From: Phytophthora quininea
Lineage: Eukaryota; Oomycota; Peronosporomycetes; Peronosporales; Peronosporaceae
DNA: 31,814 nt
Assembly (NCBI GenBank): GCA_011947345.1
Contig: JAAVTG010000250.1
Span: 1 to 31,814, forward strand
Direction of reading: 5' to 3'
The notes beneath the pieces were generated by a model. The model made no database searches and was not told where the DNA came from. It saw only the letters and a program-made list of their open reading frames with translations. A program made the position numbers and the translations under genes. Below, piece after piece: positions 1 to 11,200 of this stretch. Numbering within the stretch: the first letter of the stretch is position 1; each line of letters begins with the position of its first letter.

Positions 1-1
1 T

Positions 2-2092
2 TTAGCTCGCCGTGACGCCGAATCCCGTGCCCGCGTCGTCGAAGAACGCGCCGCTAGGGCGAAAGCCCGGGAAGTCAAGCCGGCTCCTCAACTTGACATC
101 GAAGGACTTCTTCGCAAGGAGAGGAGGCCGCTGAAGTCGACTGGGCAAACCTCGCCCAAGAGCGTGAGGCCATGTGGGCCGAGCGGGAGCGAGCGCGAGA
201 CGCCGAAGTCGAGGCGGAGCGCGCGATCTGGCTTGAACAGGCCACGCAGGCGATGGCGCAGCAGCTCTCCGATCAAGTGACCGTGCAGGTGGCAGCCCTC
301 CAGCAGGAGGTCAATGCCGTCAAGCGCGAGCGCGCGGAAGAGCGCGAGACGGCGTCTAACTTGCAGAAGTTCCAGGCTGGCCAGATCCGGGATCTTCGGG
401 CGACGTTGTCCCAAGTCCAACAGGCACGTGCGCCCCCTCACCCTCATTCGGCAACCGAGGTGAAGAAAGAGCGTGTGACTAACCTCATTCAGCAACTTCA
501 AGTGGCGTAATCAGGGGGCGTCTTTACCGCCCGCCCAATCCGCGCCAGCTGTCAGTGCGACAAGTACCTTGAAGGTGCCAGCCACGGTGAAGCTCGAACC
601 GACGTTGAAGACTGAGCCTAGTACTGCCGCCCAAGAGGCATCATCCCAACAGAGACCTGCGCCGAAGAAAACGCCGCCCAAGGAGGAATCAAAGTGGCCG
701 GCGCCCAAGAAAACTCCGTCGAAGAAAACCCCGTCGAAGAAAAGCAAGGGGCGTCCGGACTCTCCACCTTCGGATGGCAGTTCAAGCAGCAGCAGTTCCA
801 GTGAGGATGACGACAGTGACGGGGGCGACACAAGCTCCGGTGACGATTCGGACAGTGACAGTCTAGGCGAGGAGGATATGGCGCCTTCGACATCAACTTC
901 AAGCAGCGGAGGAACTACGACAGTGTGGACCTACAGGCCCTACATCGGCTTCGACGCGATTGAACGCTTTGACGAGAAGGAGGCTTTGTCTACCGAGCTG
1001 GCTGGTGGGAACGTTTCTTGGACGTTGCCGCCCAAGGCCAATGGTCTAACCACATGAAGATGCGCCAGCTCAAGAGTCGACTGTCTCCTGCGCTGCGGAA
1101 CTGGCTGACGCAGTTACCGAAATCTGCGCGGAAGGACTGGAAGCGTTTTCGAAGCTATTTCGAAAGATGTGGTGTAAGTCAAGAAGCGGTACCGAGAACA
1201 GTACTACCTCATGCAGATGAACAAGTCGGAAACCGCACGCGAGTTTTACTACCGCTTGAACGCAGCTGCTACCAGAGCTGGAGTTCGTTATTTGTCTAGG
1301 GCGACCAGTCGAGAGAGACATATCCGTCGCTTCATCACGAAGTTGAAGGATTCAACGCTCAAGGTGGCCTTGCAGGGCTCGAGTTTTAAGAGCATGAAGC
1401 ACTTGGAGCGTGCCTTTGACAGAGATGAAGACGTGTGGAGGGTTGATGACCACGACACTCCGTCGAGGCCTCGCGATTTCCGCGCGGACAACAACTACTC
1501 TCGCGACAGGTACAAGACTAGTCATCCAAGACGCGCGTATGTATCCCAAGGAGCTGACTCTAGGGCGGAGATCGAGGCCGAGAGGCACGTCACTTTTCAA
1601 GGAGGTGAGTTCGAAGGGGAGGTTTCGGCCCCCTCTGAAGAAAACTCCGCCCAAGGATCCGCTGCTCAAGGAACGTACACTGAAGAGCCTGAGCCCGTGC
1701 AGCAAGCGTACCGTGCTGAAGGCATGGGACTCCGTCCTTCAGCACAGTTCAACAATGTGCGCCCAGCACCCCAACCACAGCGGCGTGAGAACCCTCACCG
1801 CAATGAGTTCTGCGAAGTGTATGAATTGGGGGCACACCCCGACTCTTGCTGGAAGGAGGAGATCTGCGACCAGTGTGGAGATCGAGGTCATCCGACATGG
1901 CGCTGTTACAAGCGCAAGTGCTCTCTGTGTGGAAAGTACCATCGCGACGGTCAGTGTGCGGAACTGAAGTTTGTCCAAGAAATGAAAGAACTCGCTCGCC
2001 GAGGTGCACTAAAGGACTTGCCCGAACATATCCAGAAGTATTTCTTGGATGTAAGTTCGAACAATCCTGGGGAAGAAACGTTAAACCACTAA
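2..2092 (+). pseudogene. gag: gag polyprotein of the gypsy element (5' truncated, frame-broken)
   Basis: The reading frame enters from the left edge. The first ~160 codons are Glu/Arg/Ala-rich with heptad-like spacing, consistent with a coiled coil. An acidic Ser/Asp linker follows (about 770-880), with Lys-Pro repeats at 660-760. Then comes a capsid-like segment (about 920-1400) containing YYRLNAAATRAGVRY. The C-terminal part holds two zinc knuckles: a canonical CX2CX4HX4C (CDQCGDRGHPTWRC, about 1867-1908) and a second CX2CX3HX4C variant (CSLCGKYHRDGQC). The frame changes near 110, 500, 1010 and 1190. The stop at 2090-2092 sits 3 nt after a slippery heptamer, so the final frame change into pol looks programmed. 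Gag packages element RNA in cytoplasmic particles (family knowledge). Confidence 0.85.
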
Positions 2093-2126
2093 GCCCGCTG
2101 GATGGGGATCCAGAACGCGTCGGGCT
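2080..2126 (+). promoter_or_regulatory. Candidate -1 programmed ribosomal frameshift signal at the gag-pol junction
   Basis: The heptamer GTTAAAC (2080-2086) lies exactly in phase with the gag frame (G TTA AAC) and fits X XXY YYZ. The gag stop TAA is at 2090-2092. After a 5-nt spacer comes a two-step hairpin. The outer stem 2092-2097 (AGCCCG) pairs with 2121-2126 (CGGGCT). The inner stem 2098-2103 (CTGGAT) pairs with 2108-2113 (ATCCAG). The loop is GGGG and a 7-nt bulge lies on the 3' side. All 12 pairs are Watson-Crick. The -1 frame has no stop at the junction and leads straight into the protease region. GUUAAAC is an established slippery sequence in arteriviruses. Function here is inferred. 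Confidence 0.8.
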
Positions 2127-3867
2127 CAAGAAACCCCAGGAATTGTGTGTCTTAGTGTACGTAGGCCCTGAGCTGAGGAGGAAGAGAAACCAAGATAACC
2201 AACAATGCATGACTACGATTCAAGATCCAACAACTGACCCAAATCTGCGCTCAAGAAACCTAAGTTCAAGAGAAGACTACGTTGATAGAAACGTACATTC
2301 AAGAGAACAAGAGCAAGATGGACCAGTAGAATTCCAACTGTGTCCAGGAGAGCGTTATGGTTGGTGGTCGGATCATGATGACAAGTCGTCGAAGGACGTT
2401 GCCCTGGTGCATGGCGCTGTGAACAACTTCCGGATTCCAATACTCTTGGATTCCGGCGCAACTGTGAGTATACTGAGTTACGACTTTGCGCGTAAGCTCG
2501 GACTCAGGCTCAAGTCGCGCGACACGATGAAAGTGTCAGGTCTGGGTGGGGTCCCCACCTACGTTACAGCGTGCGCCCAAGTCAAAGTCACTCTTGGATC
2601 AAGAGTTGTGTATGTCTTGGATCTACTTATCTCCAATATCGGCGAGGGGTGGATGTACTTCTTGGAATGGATTTCATGCACGCAGCTGGCGTTCGGCTGT
2701 GTATCCGTGAAGGCCTAGTTCAACTGCCAGATGAAGAAATGGTGCTCATGCTTGGAGCTGCTGAGCGGCCGCCCAAGGCAAATTTCCCGGTGGTCCCTCG
2801 GAGAATGCTCTATCTCCGCCCAGGAGAGAACGCTGTCGTGCGAGTGGATTATGGTATGTCGAACCCACAGCGTGACGTTGTGTGGGCTGGCCGAGGAGAC
2901 CGCTGGGTGACGAAAATTATCTACGCGGCGCGCTCCTGGGCAGTCGGTGTCAAGGTGGTGAACGTCTCCGACCGGGATTTGTGGATCGAACCCGGGACGC
3001 CTCTGGCGCGAGTTGTAGAATTCGGCGAGTACCCGACAGGACGATTCGTGCGGTCAAGCAGTAGAAGGTATGCTCAGTGGCAACACCTCATCTATGAGCA
3101 CAGTCTCGAAGGACAACCGCTTTCGACAGCGGAGGTTGAAGGCGCTCGCTGAGCGGGAACCGGTGGAGTTTGAATATCCTTGTGTTGATCGCCCAACGTA
3201 CAAGTGGCCAACCAAGATTGTTCAGCGGCCTACCGAAGTCTCTGCCGAGGTTCGGCTAGCCCGTCTTCGAACTACGCTGGACGAATGCGCGACCAAATCA
3301 GTCGACGAAAGTTCCTCAACTAGCCGCCCAAGAAAACTGGTCGATGCCGCGGTTCAGACGGAGTTTGAAGCGGACGTCCCAGTGAGTACAGAGCTGATTG
3401 AAGACGGTTCTGCCTTGGATCTAATGTCCAAGGGTGGTTATGACCCTTGTCAAGGGGCGTGTCGCGAAGGGGTAGAAGTTGTCAAACGTGAGCTGAAGGG
3501 CGACATTGATGTGACTAACTCTTCGATCGAAGTCTCTGCACCAAACGTTGGGTGTGAAGTTCAAGAGGATGACGTCTCGGATGAGCCTTCGAATGTAGAT
3601 CCGGCAAGTGGCGAGGTGGAGTTTCCGATGCAGACTATGATTGGTACACCGGTCGAAAAGCTCGAGCGTGAATATGCTCAGGTCATGCGAATCACCGCTG
3701 AAGAACTTGACCTTGAACCCGCCGTATACATACGTGAGGGTAGTGAGTTGATGGCCCAGCTTCGAGATGAACTGACCATGCTCCCCGAGTTGGGGACCTC
3801 AGCCCTGAATGCAACATTGAAGAAGCGGATGTCGGGTGCCTGGTGCGACTACACCCGAGATGGATGA
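2093..3867 (+). pseudogene. pol: pol N-terminal region: retropepsin-type aspartic protease and linker
   Basis: In the -1 frame after gag, the protease active site DSGATVSIL is read at about 2449-2475, preceded by a hydrophobic strand (NNFRIPILL). The second half, with GMDFMHAAGVRL (about 2668-2700), is in another frame, so one base appears to be missing near 2640. A ~130-residue segment follows with no domain I can name (about 2700-3150). Then come a frame change near 3070-3150 and a Glu/Val-rich linker (3150-3830) ahead of RT. The protease cleaves the Gag-Pol precursor (family knowledge). As read, the product is interrupted three times. Confidence 0.8.
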
Positions 3868-5119
3868 GCAGTTGAAGAAGATCCTTCGGCGGCATAAATC
3901 CATTTTCTTGGGCGATGGTAACGCCGCTCCAGCACCTGCCCGTGGAGTTGTCTGCGACTTGGATGTCGGCGACGCCAAGCCCGTTGCACAGCGTGCGAGG
4001 CAAGTGGCACCGCACCTGTTGGTCAAAACCTATGACCTACTGAAGAAACTTCTTGAAACTGGGTTGATAGAATTCTCCGAGTCGCCCTGGGCGTCACCCA
4101 TCGTGATCGTACTCAAGAAGAATGGGGTGGACATCAGGATGTGTATTGATTACCGTCTGGTCAACAGTTTCATCAAGCTGTCTAGCTACCCGCTACCCTT
4201 GATCGACGATTTGTTGATCGGCTTCGAGGCAGCGATGTGGTTCATGTCCTTGGATATGGCGAGCGGCTTTTGGGCGATCTTGATGACAGAGAGAGCGAAG
4301 TTGATTTCAGCGTTCATCTGTCCCTTTGGTCACTTCCAGTGGATACGCATGCCTTTCGGGTTGAAGAACGCCCCTTTGATTTACCAATGTGTGATCAACA
4401 ATTGTTTGTGGGGGTTTGTTCGATTATCTGCTGAAGAAGAAGCTCATGTGGATCCAGAGGTGTTGGACTTCCTGGGCTTGGATGGTAGGTCGAAGGATAT
4501 GTCAGTTGTTGAGCCCGCGCCCAAGACCGTGCCAGCTTTGACTGACGTCATGACAGTCTTCCAACGCAATATCCCGATGCCGAGTCATCTGGGTCCAGTA
4601 CTGGGGCGTAGTTCTTATATTGACGATATCGCTCACGGAGCTCCGACATGGGACCGGTTGTGCGAGGACCTGGATGCGCTGCTGTACAGACTGCGGTACT
4701 GGCGGATCTCAGTTAGTCTGCCGAAGAGTGAGTTTGGTAAGCTGACCATCCCGTACCTTTCGCACGAGATCAGCGCTGAAGGAATTAGGGCTACGCCGAA
4801 GATCGCCAAGGGCGTCCAGGAGCTGCCCTTCCCGTCGACGCTGAAGGGCGTGCAGTCCTTCCTCGGAAGCCTGAACTATTACAATAAGTTCATCGAAGAC
4901 TTGCCTGTTATAGCGGCAGTCCTGTACGAATTGAGTGATGAACAGGTACGTTCGGGGAGAGACCTCGCGCGTGCAAAGGAAGCATTCGAGTTGCTCAAGC
5001 GGAAGATTACTTCAACACCGCTTCTAAGGCACCCAGATCGAACTCGTCAGTTTGTGGTCATACCCCACGCGAATCCTTGGGCGGCAAGTGCCGTCCTTGG
5101 ACAGAGTATGAAGGAATAG
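3836..5119 (+). CDS. pol: Reverse transcriptase domain of gypsy pol, with an insertion before the YIDD motif
   Basis: Expected RT blocks appear in order: SPWASPIVIVLKKNGVDIRM, CIDYRLVN, YPLPLIDDLL, the first catalytic Asp in SLDMASGFWAI, FGLKNAPLIYQ (from 4355), and the catalytic pair in YIDDIAHG (4616). The block LSHEISAEGIRATPKI and connection motif FLGSLNYYNKFI follow. About 87 codons separate FGLKNAP from YIDD; in Ty3-like enzymes it is about 26, so some 60 extra residues (Pro/Glu-rich, about 4425-4600) are inserted between fingers and active site. The reading frame is continuous for 427 codons. It ends at WAASAVLGQ, where the RNase H domain begins, by an apparent one-base loss near 5105. 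It copies element RNA to cDNA. Confidence 0.9.
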   Translation: MPGATTPEMDEQLKKILRRHKSIFLGDGNAAPAPARGVVCDLDVGDAKPVAQRARQVAPHLLVKTYDLLKKLLETGLIEFSESPWASPIVIVLKKNGVDIRMCIDYRLVNSFIKLSSYPLPLIDDLLIGFEAAMWFMSLDMASGFWAILMTERAKLISAFICPFGHFQWIRMPFGLKNAPLIYQCVINNCLWGFVRLSAEEEAHVDPEVLDFLGLDGRSKDMSVVEPAPKTVPALTDVMTVFQRNIPMPSHLGPVLGRSSYIDDIAHGAPTWDRLCEDLDALLYRLRYWRISVSLPKSEFGKLTIPYLSHEISAEGIRATPKIAKGVQELPFPSTLKGVQSFLGSLNYYNKFIEDLPVIAAVLYELSDEQVRSGRDLARAKEAFELLKRKITSTPLLRHPDRTRQFVVIPHANPWAASAVLGQSMKE

Positions 5120-5502
5120 TCCAACCTGTACGATTTACTGGGCGTGTGCTGAACGAATTCGAAGTGAGGTACCACCTAGCGGAGAAAGAGGTGATCGCCA
5201 TATTGCGCGTCCTAGAACTGTTCAGGCCGCTCATTCATGGCACAGGATTCCCCGTCGTGGTGTACACCCGCTATTCTGTGTTGAAGTGGCTGTTGGCTTC
5301 GAATACTGCTGATGGACGTCACCTCAAATGGGGACTGGAATTGTCTAAGTGGTCTTTGGAACTCCGCCGAACGCAACATGATGAAGATGGTTTGGCCGCC
5401 ATTTTAGGAGCGGGCATCACTCCACGTGAGTCGTTGGATGAAGTTGCTGAGAACCTTGTCCCTGCCAAGGGGCGCGTCAAGGCGCCGCCCCCATCAGTGT
5501 AG
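5077..5502 (+). CDS. pol: RNase H domain of gypsy pol (first, ancestral copy) and tether
   Basis: This frame continues the RT connection after a one-base break. RFTGRVLNEFEVRYHLAEKE contains the RNase H helix with the catalytic Glu position, followed by VIAILRVLELFRPLI, VVVYTRYSVLKWLL, and the tail DEDGLAAILGAGITPR. This is the usual RNase H or tether found after gypsy RT. The domain degrades the RNA strand of the cDNA hybrid (family knowledge). The strong D/E/D/D set is not fully conserved, and a second RNase H follows at once, as expected where the first copy has become a tether. The frame stops at 5502 (TAG) within a proline-rich stretch; the next frame continues directly. Confidence 0.75.
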   Translation: MGGKCRPWTEYEGIVQPVRFTGRVLNEFEVRYHLAEKEVIAILRVLELFRPLIHGTGFPVVVYTRYSVLKWLLASNTADGRHLKWGLELSKWSLELRRTQHDEDGLAAILGAGITPRESLDEVAENLVPAKGRVKAPPPSV

Positions 5503-5926
5503 AGATGTTGGATATCAGTTTCAAGGGAGTGGTTCTGTCGTTCGATGGTGCGGCCAAGACCTCGACCAGACAGGGAGTTGCGGATGTATTCTATGGCAGC
5601 TCCCTGGATGGCGTGTTCTGATTGCGCATGGATTTATCCTGGAGGACGTCACGGTGAACGACGCTGAGTACAATGGACTGTTAAAGGGATTGACCCTAGC
5701 TGTTGAGCGCGGGACCGAAGAATTGGTAGTGGTTGGCGATTCTAGGATTGTCATCCAACAAGCTCAAGGCCTGATCAACTGCAATCAACCTAACTTGCAA
5801 CGTCGTCTAGCCGAGTATGAAGTACTGAAACTGAAGTTCAAGAGGCTGGATTTGGTTCACGTCAAAGGGATTACAACCAAGCCGCTGATTACCTGACGTC
5901 GAAGACGCTACTAGCTGGACGGTCGG
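5503..5926 (+). CDS. pol: Second RNase H domain, archaeal type (aRNH-like), in gypsy pol
   Basis: A complete second RNase H fold follows the first. The four acidic positions are visible: VLSFDGAAK (D), DAEYNGLLKGLTLAVERG (E), LVVVGDSRIVIQQAQG (D), and YNQAADYLTSK (D, read in a shifted frame at about 5872-5910). Frame changes lie near 5560-5580 and 5870. The motif set DGAAK / AEYNGL / GDSR / N-AAD is characteristic of archaeal-like RNase H, which has been acquired by plant Tat-lineage elements and by some oomycete gypsy elements (established knowledge). It probably took over RNA-strand cleavage during cDNA synthesis. Confidence 0.8.
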
Positions 5927-7823
5927 GTGAGATCACTGAGCTGGAAGAGCTTGCTCATTTGCAGGTAGTGTCGAAGTTGCCAGAGAAGTTGATGAAGCCA
6001 GCTGAAATCCCTGAATCTGACGCTCAAAGCGAGGCGCCCTTGGGCGGAGAAAATGTTGCCGCCCAAGAAACAGACCCCATGTCCAATGCTGCCAAGGTGA
6101 TGGCTGCTGTGACCCGTGCTCGAGCTCGGGAAGAAGGAGAACGACCTACACCGAAAAGCCCACTTGAAGCCCAAGATGAGAGGTGGCGACGAATCAAGGC
6201 GCATCAGGACGGAGACGTCCAGATTGCGCAGATCAAGAAATTCTTGGCTGGGGACTTGGAAGATTTCTCCAAGGCCCAAGCCCGGAAGATCGCTAAAGGC
6301 GCCGATCAATACGTCTTGGACTCAAGGGATGTGCTCTATCGGCTAAGTGCTCCAACTCGTAATCGACCACGCGACAGAAACTTGGAACCAAGACTGGTAG
6401 TGCCGGAATCTCTTCGAATTGATATCCTACACTATGCCCATGAAGATTTCCAGGGCGGCCATCAAGGTATCACACGCACGTACGAGAAACTCCGGTCTGA
6501 GTTCTTTTGGACGCGGATGTACTCGGATGTCGAAAAGTTCGTCAAAGAGTGTGTGGACTGTGCGTCAGCCAAGGGCGACCGCCGAACCCAGGTCCTTCGC
6601 CTGGTAACATCGAGCCGAGTCGGCCCTTCGAAGTCGTTTCAATGGATTTTGTCACTCACCTACCCAAGTCCGACCGCGGCAATACATTCTTGCTGCTGTT
6701 TCAGGACACCTTTTCCGGGTTCGTGATGTGCAAACCGATGAGTACGACCACCGCCCAAGACGTCGCCGAAGCATACGAAGAATGTGTGTTCAAGAGATTT
6801 GGCGCGTCTTCGATGATCCGTCATGACCAGGACCCTCGCTTCATGAGCGAGGTTTTCACCAAGTTCCGTGAGCTCTTGGGCAGCAAGCAGAGGGCAACTC
6901 TTGCCTACCGCCCACAGGCCAATGGCCAACAAGAGCGCTCAGGACAGACAGTCATTCGGAGCATCCGAGCGTACGTCGCTGAAGCCGACCAAAGTGACTG
7001 GGACGACCACGCTGAAAGGCTGATGTTCGCGCTGAACACTTCCTTCGACGCGGTTCGCCTGGATACACCATTCTACTTGGTCCACGGATGGGACGCTCAA
7101 GGCACGCTTTCTGCTATGCTTGGGCCGAAGCCCTCAGGTTTCGTCGAACTCAGCGCCTACGAATGGCGTCGTAAGATGCAGCGTGACTATAGCTACGCTA
7201 GGGCTTGTGCTGAAGATTTGCAGAAGGAAGCCAAGGAACGACGCTCAAGAGAACAGACCCAGGCTTGGAACGAGTTGTCTGATCGCTTGAAAAGTGGTTT
7301 CAGGGAAGGTGACGCAGTCTGGCTGTACATACCTAAGGTCCTACCGGGACTGAGCCGAAAGCTTGCTCATCTGTGGCACGGGCCGTTCCGCATCGAAGAA
7401 ATTCATAATGACTTCAGAGTCAAGTTGAAGGTTTCCGACACTGGTTACCGAGTGAATCCTTGGGTCCACATCAGCCGATTGAAACCCAGGGCGTTATTTC
7501 CTAAGCGCCCTACAGCGGAGATTTCTGTGAGTGACGAGGATGACTTCGATGCTGAACTGTTGCCTGAAGACAGCTGGGAACCCGATGCCCAAAACGACGA
7601 ATATGAAGTCGAAGAAATTTTGGACATGAGGTGGAAACGGCCAACGCGCAATTCCAAGCGTGTTCGCGAGTACAATGTCAAGTGGAAGGGTTACACCGAA
7701 ACAGACTGGTTACCCGCTTCGCAGTTGAACTGTGGTGCTCTCCTGTATGAGTTTCATAAAGGAGCGAGGTCTAGAGCTCGCTTTGAAGCCATGCAAGCTG
7801 GGGATGATCACCCAAGAGAATAG
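5927..7823 (+). CDS. pol: Integrase with C-terminal chromodomain (end of gypsy pol)
   Basis: The zinc-binding HHCC domain is at about 6425-6570: HEDFQGGHQG (H, H) and CVDCASAKG (C, C). The catalytic core has the D,D-35-E triad: SMDFVTHLPKS (D), MIRHDQDPRF (D) and YRPQANGQQERSGQT (E). A basic C-terminal domain follows with DAVWLYIPKVLPGLSRKLAH and GPFRIEEI. The protein ends with a chromodomain: EYEVEEILDMRWKR, YNVKWKGYTETDW and the Trp/Tyr cage residues, about 7597-7760. A frame change near 6610 separates HHCC from the core. From 6627 to the TAG at 7821-7823 the frame is intact. The enzyme inserts cDNA, and the chromodomain can steer it to methylated-histone chromatin (family knowledge). Confidence 0.9.
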
Positions 7824-8268
7824 CGTCTTCGACGAACGTCTTTTGAGCGCAGATCGACGGAAGTGTGAACCGACTGGTATTGTTTTGAAACTGACTTTGT
7901 AATTGTGGCCCATTGGGCTAAAAGGATGGTGAGCTTCTGTTGAAAGGAGGCTGTGAGAGTGGCGGCGATAACTTGAAGAGCTGTCGGTGAAGGCGGTGTG
8001 GAGTTGTTGAAATGTACATCGAAGGATGAGTGAGGTGTTCTTGAAATCGCGCTGTGCGCACACATCGATTGAGGTGTTAGTGGGTCGCCGCTGGACGCAG
8101 GAAACCCTTCGGTGCTGAGGCGAAGTTGCACAAGTGTTGGGACTGATGTCGAAGGCAACCGAGTAGCAGATGACATTTATTCTTGGTGTTAGAGCGACGC
8201 TACGATATGCAGTTGAAGCCGTGACTTCAAGGAAGTGCGCCCAAGAGCACGCACAGAAAATGTTGAGC
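7824..8268. other. Spacer between pol and the antisense reading frame
   Basis: About 445 bp lie between the pol stop and the end of the convergent antisense frame. I see no domain-bearing reading frame here. One CGCCCAAG octamer lies at 8238-8245. This is where sense and antisense transcripts of the element would meet. Confidence 0.5.
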
Positions 8269-11200
8269 TCACAGTTGTTGCCCGGGAACGAAGTTCTTGC
8301 ATCGGCGCGGAGACCCGATCACCTTGAGGTTCTTGGGGGCACGCTCAAGGCGCTGTCGATCGCCCTCGAAAGTTGCACCTTGCACCCGCATTGGGTCGCG
8401 CCAGTCTAAGGCCAGGAGTTGCTTTCTCAGCGTGAACGGTAGCCCAGTTTCGGGGTCATCCACGCGAGGATCCGCCCAAATCCAGTGGCAACACTGGGCC
8501 GGGACCACCCACATGGCGGGTTCTTCGAAGATCGTTGAAGGGCACCCTGGCGTCTTGAGTAGCTTCTTGGCCGCGGTGCGCTGCTGGCGGATGAATGAGT
8601 CGTGGCGTATTTTGCGATCCTCGTACAAGTCCTTGGATCGCCTGTCCAACCTCGCCTGTTCCTTGCTGACTGGACGCGGTGGAGACGCTGGCTTAGGCGG
8701 AGTCTTCTTGGACTTGAGTTTCTTGGGCGTGACCTTCTTGGGCGGAGCTTTGCTGCCTAAGTCGATGGTGACCCAGTGAGTCATCTCCCACCACGCCATA
8801 GAATTGACCTTCATAAACTGGATGTACGTTCGAATGGCGTTCTGGACCTTCGACGGCAAAGGTGACACATCGTGGAAGTAGAAGATCGTTGTCCGATCCT
8901 CAAACATCTTCGTCCAAGGTTCTTTGGCGGCCTTGCTAGTGAGATTCTCGTAGGCGTCGATATCCCAACGGCCCACCCACTGAAAGATGTGTGACTTGAG
9001 CGGCCGATACGCGGGAAGCCCGGTGTCTGACCAGTCTTGTCGCCGTAGAAGACCATGCTGGCACCGTAGTAGCGGAAGGATGACGTGGTCTCTGGATTAA
9101 CGTCTTCAATCAGCGCGAGTTGGGCGATTGTCAGATCCTTGAACGGGATCCGAGCAAGTCGCGAAGGAATCTTCCGCGGAGTCGCTTCCCCTTCGTTTAG
9201 GCCTTCGTCGGACTTACGCTTCTTAGACGGCGGGGTCTTCGAGTGCTCACGACGATGGCGCTTCGACCCCGGGCTCTTGGATCGACTTTTCAAAGGCTTG
9301 CGATCCGAGTCCTCAGAGTCATCGGACGACTCCGAGCGTAGAGGTGTCGCGACATCTTCGCTGACGAGCTTCTCCTTGTCGTAGTCGTTGTCGTCCTGGT
9401 CGTCCGTGCGCTCTTGAGCGTCCTCGTAGTCCGAGCCCCCTTGTCATCACTATCGTTGGAACTCAGTTCCAAGACCTCGTATGAGTCGTCCGCTAAGGAA
9501 TCCAAGCTAGGCCATTGCGGGGGCCGTTCACCACGCTGGCGGAAGCCTTCGAGCATACGGTCCGCTTCTAAGAATAGCGACTCCGGGACATGGCGAGTCC
9601 ACGGTGTCTCATCCAGCATGCCGTGGAACATGGCACTGCACAGCATCCTCTTGATGTCTACGTTGTAGAACAGCGTGTGCGCCGGCTCGTCCGTTGCCAG
9701 CTTGAGTAGAGCGTCGTCGAAGTCAAATCCTGCGATCAGCAGCGCTTGGATGTCACGCCGAAGGTCCTTGAACACGTATGGCCCAGTGATAGCCCTGCAA
9801 GCTTCAGTCAAGGTGCGCTTCGGCGGGCACGAGACGTCCAGACCACGCTGTGGGACTGGGGTATGATTGCTTGGACGAGAACTGATGGCTTCATCGAAGA
9901 CCGTATCCAAAGACCGCGCCGCCCGAGACTTTCCGTTGCGAGGCTTGTCGAGTGCCGCCAAAGGATCTTGGACTGGCAGGTTCTTGGATGTGGTGTCGAA
10001 GAGACCCTCCGTCAAGTCGTCCTCGCCCTTTGACTCCTCGTCGACCGTGTCCAAGGATGCAGGCCGGGTGTACTCTGGTGGGCGGGACTTGTCGTCAGGC
10101 GTGATCACGGAGATGAAGGTGCCGGCCTTGCTACCTGGCATGGTCTGGTCGGCAAAGTGCTGAAACAGACGCCCAAGACGAACCCAATTGCCTTGGATCT
10201 CGGCGTGCTCTTGAAGGAAAGCCATCAGCGCGTCCGGGTTGAACGACTATTCCTTCAGCTCGCGCTGGAGGCTCTTGATGTGGTCCACCGCCGCGGTTAA
10301 TTGCTGGCTTGTTTCTTCAGCGTGCGCTGTGTAGTGAGAGACCTCCTTCTGGAACGAAGCTTCGGCGTCCAAGAAGTCCTCTTTCAGCCGACGTTCCCGG
10401 GCCTCGCCTTCGGCGGCAACCCGCGAGATCCGGTGCTGCCAGTAAGTCTCCATGGCCGTCCACTCGCGACGCATGGCTTCATTCTCGGACTGCAAGTCCA
10501 AACGTTCGTGAAGTGCCCACTCGTCATGGTCTTCGTCGTCCAAGGCCGCCTTCAACTGACGATGCTTGGACAGTAAGCGCCTGATGATCGACATCGTGTT
10601 GAAAGTGCGCGCAGCAAAGTTCTCCTCGCGGAAGTGCATCAGGGGTGCAAACTCCCGACGCATCGCGGTAGAATTCAGCACGGTCTCCAGTTGGCTGTAC
10701 GTCAGCGGTCCTTGGGGCCGAATCGTCAGCAGGTGGTCTTGGATGTTAGTTCCAAGGATCTCTTGCAAGTCTGCGACGTCTTCGTCCGAGAGATCCTCGA
10801 ACCCGAGCATGGCCTGGAGACCGCCGAACCCTTCCTGGATAATGGCGTCCCCACGGAGGGCGTCCAACGTCGCAGGAACCCCGACGAAACGAAGAGTTCC
10901 GTCGAACCCATACTCTGGCGGCCGCGTCCAGGAAGCTGGGGCCACACCCGCACGAACAGCAGGCGCGCCGGACACAGGGATGAGGCGCGAGAGGGAGCGC
11001 TCGACGTACTCTGCGCCGTTGACCCAGGTGCTGGGGCCGCGAGGAGTCGCCAGGGTACTGCCCGAAGATATGGGCAAGGGGTACCCACATTTTGGGCACT
11101 CTCCCTTCCCCTGCGCGTCCCCACGCCCGGCAGTAGGCTGCGCGTCCTCCGCGTCCTCCTCTTCCTCCTCTTGGTCTTCCTCGGCCTCTTCCTCCTCCTC

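Noticed and set aside
7808..8176. Minus-strand frames next to the pol stop as extra antisense exons
   Set aside because: No continuity with the antisense frame ending at 8269 and no recognisable composition.
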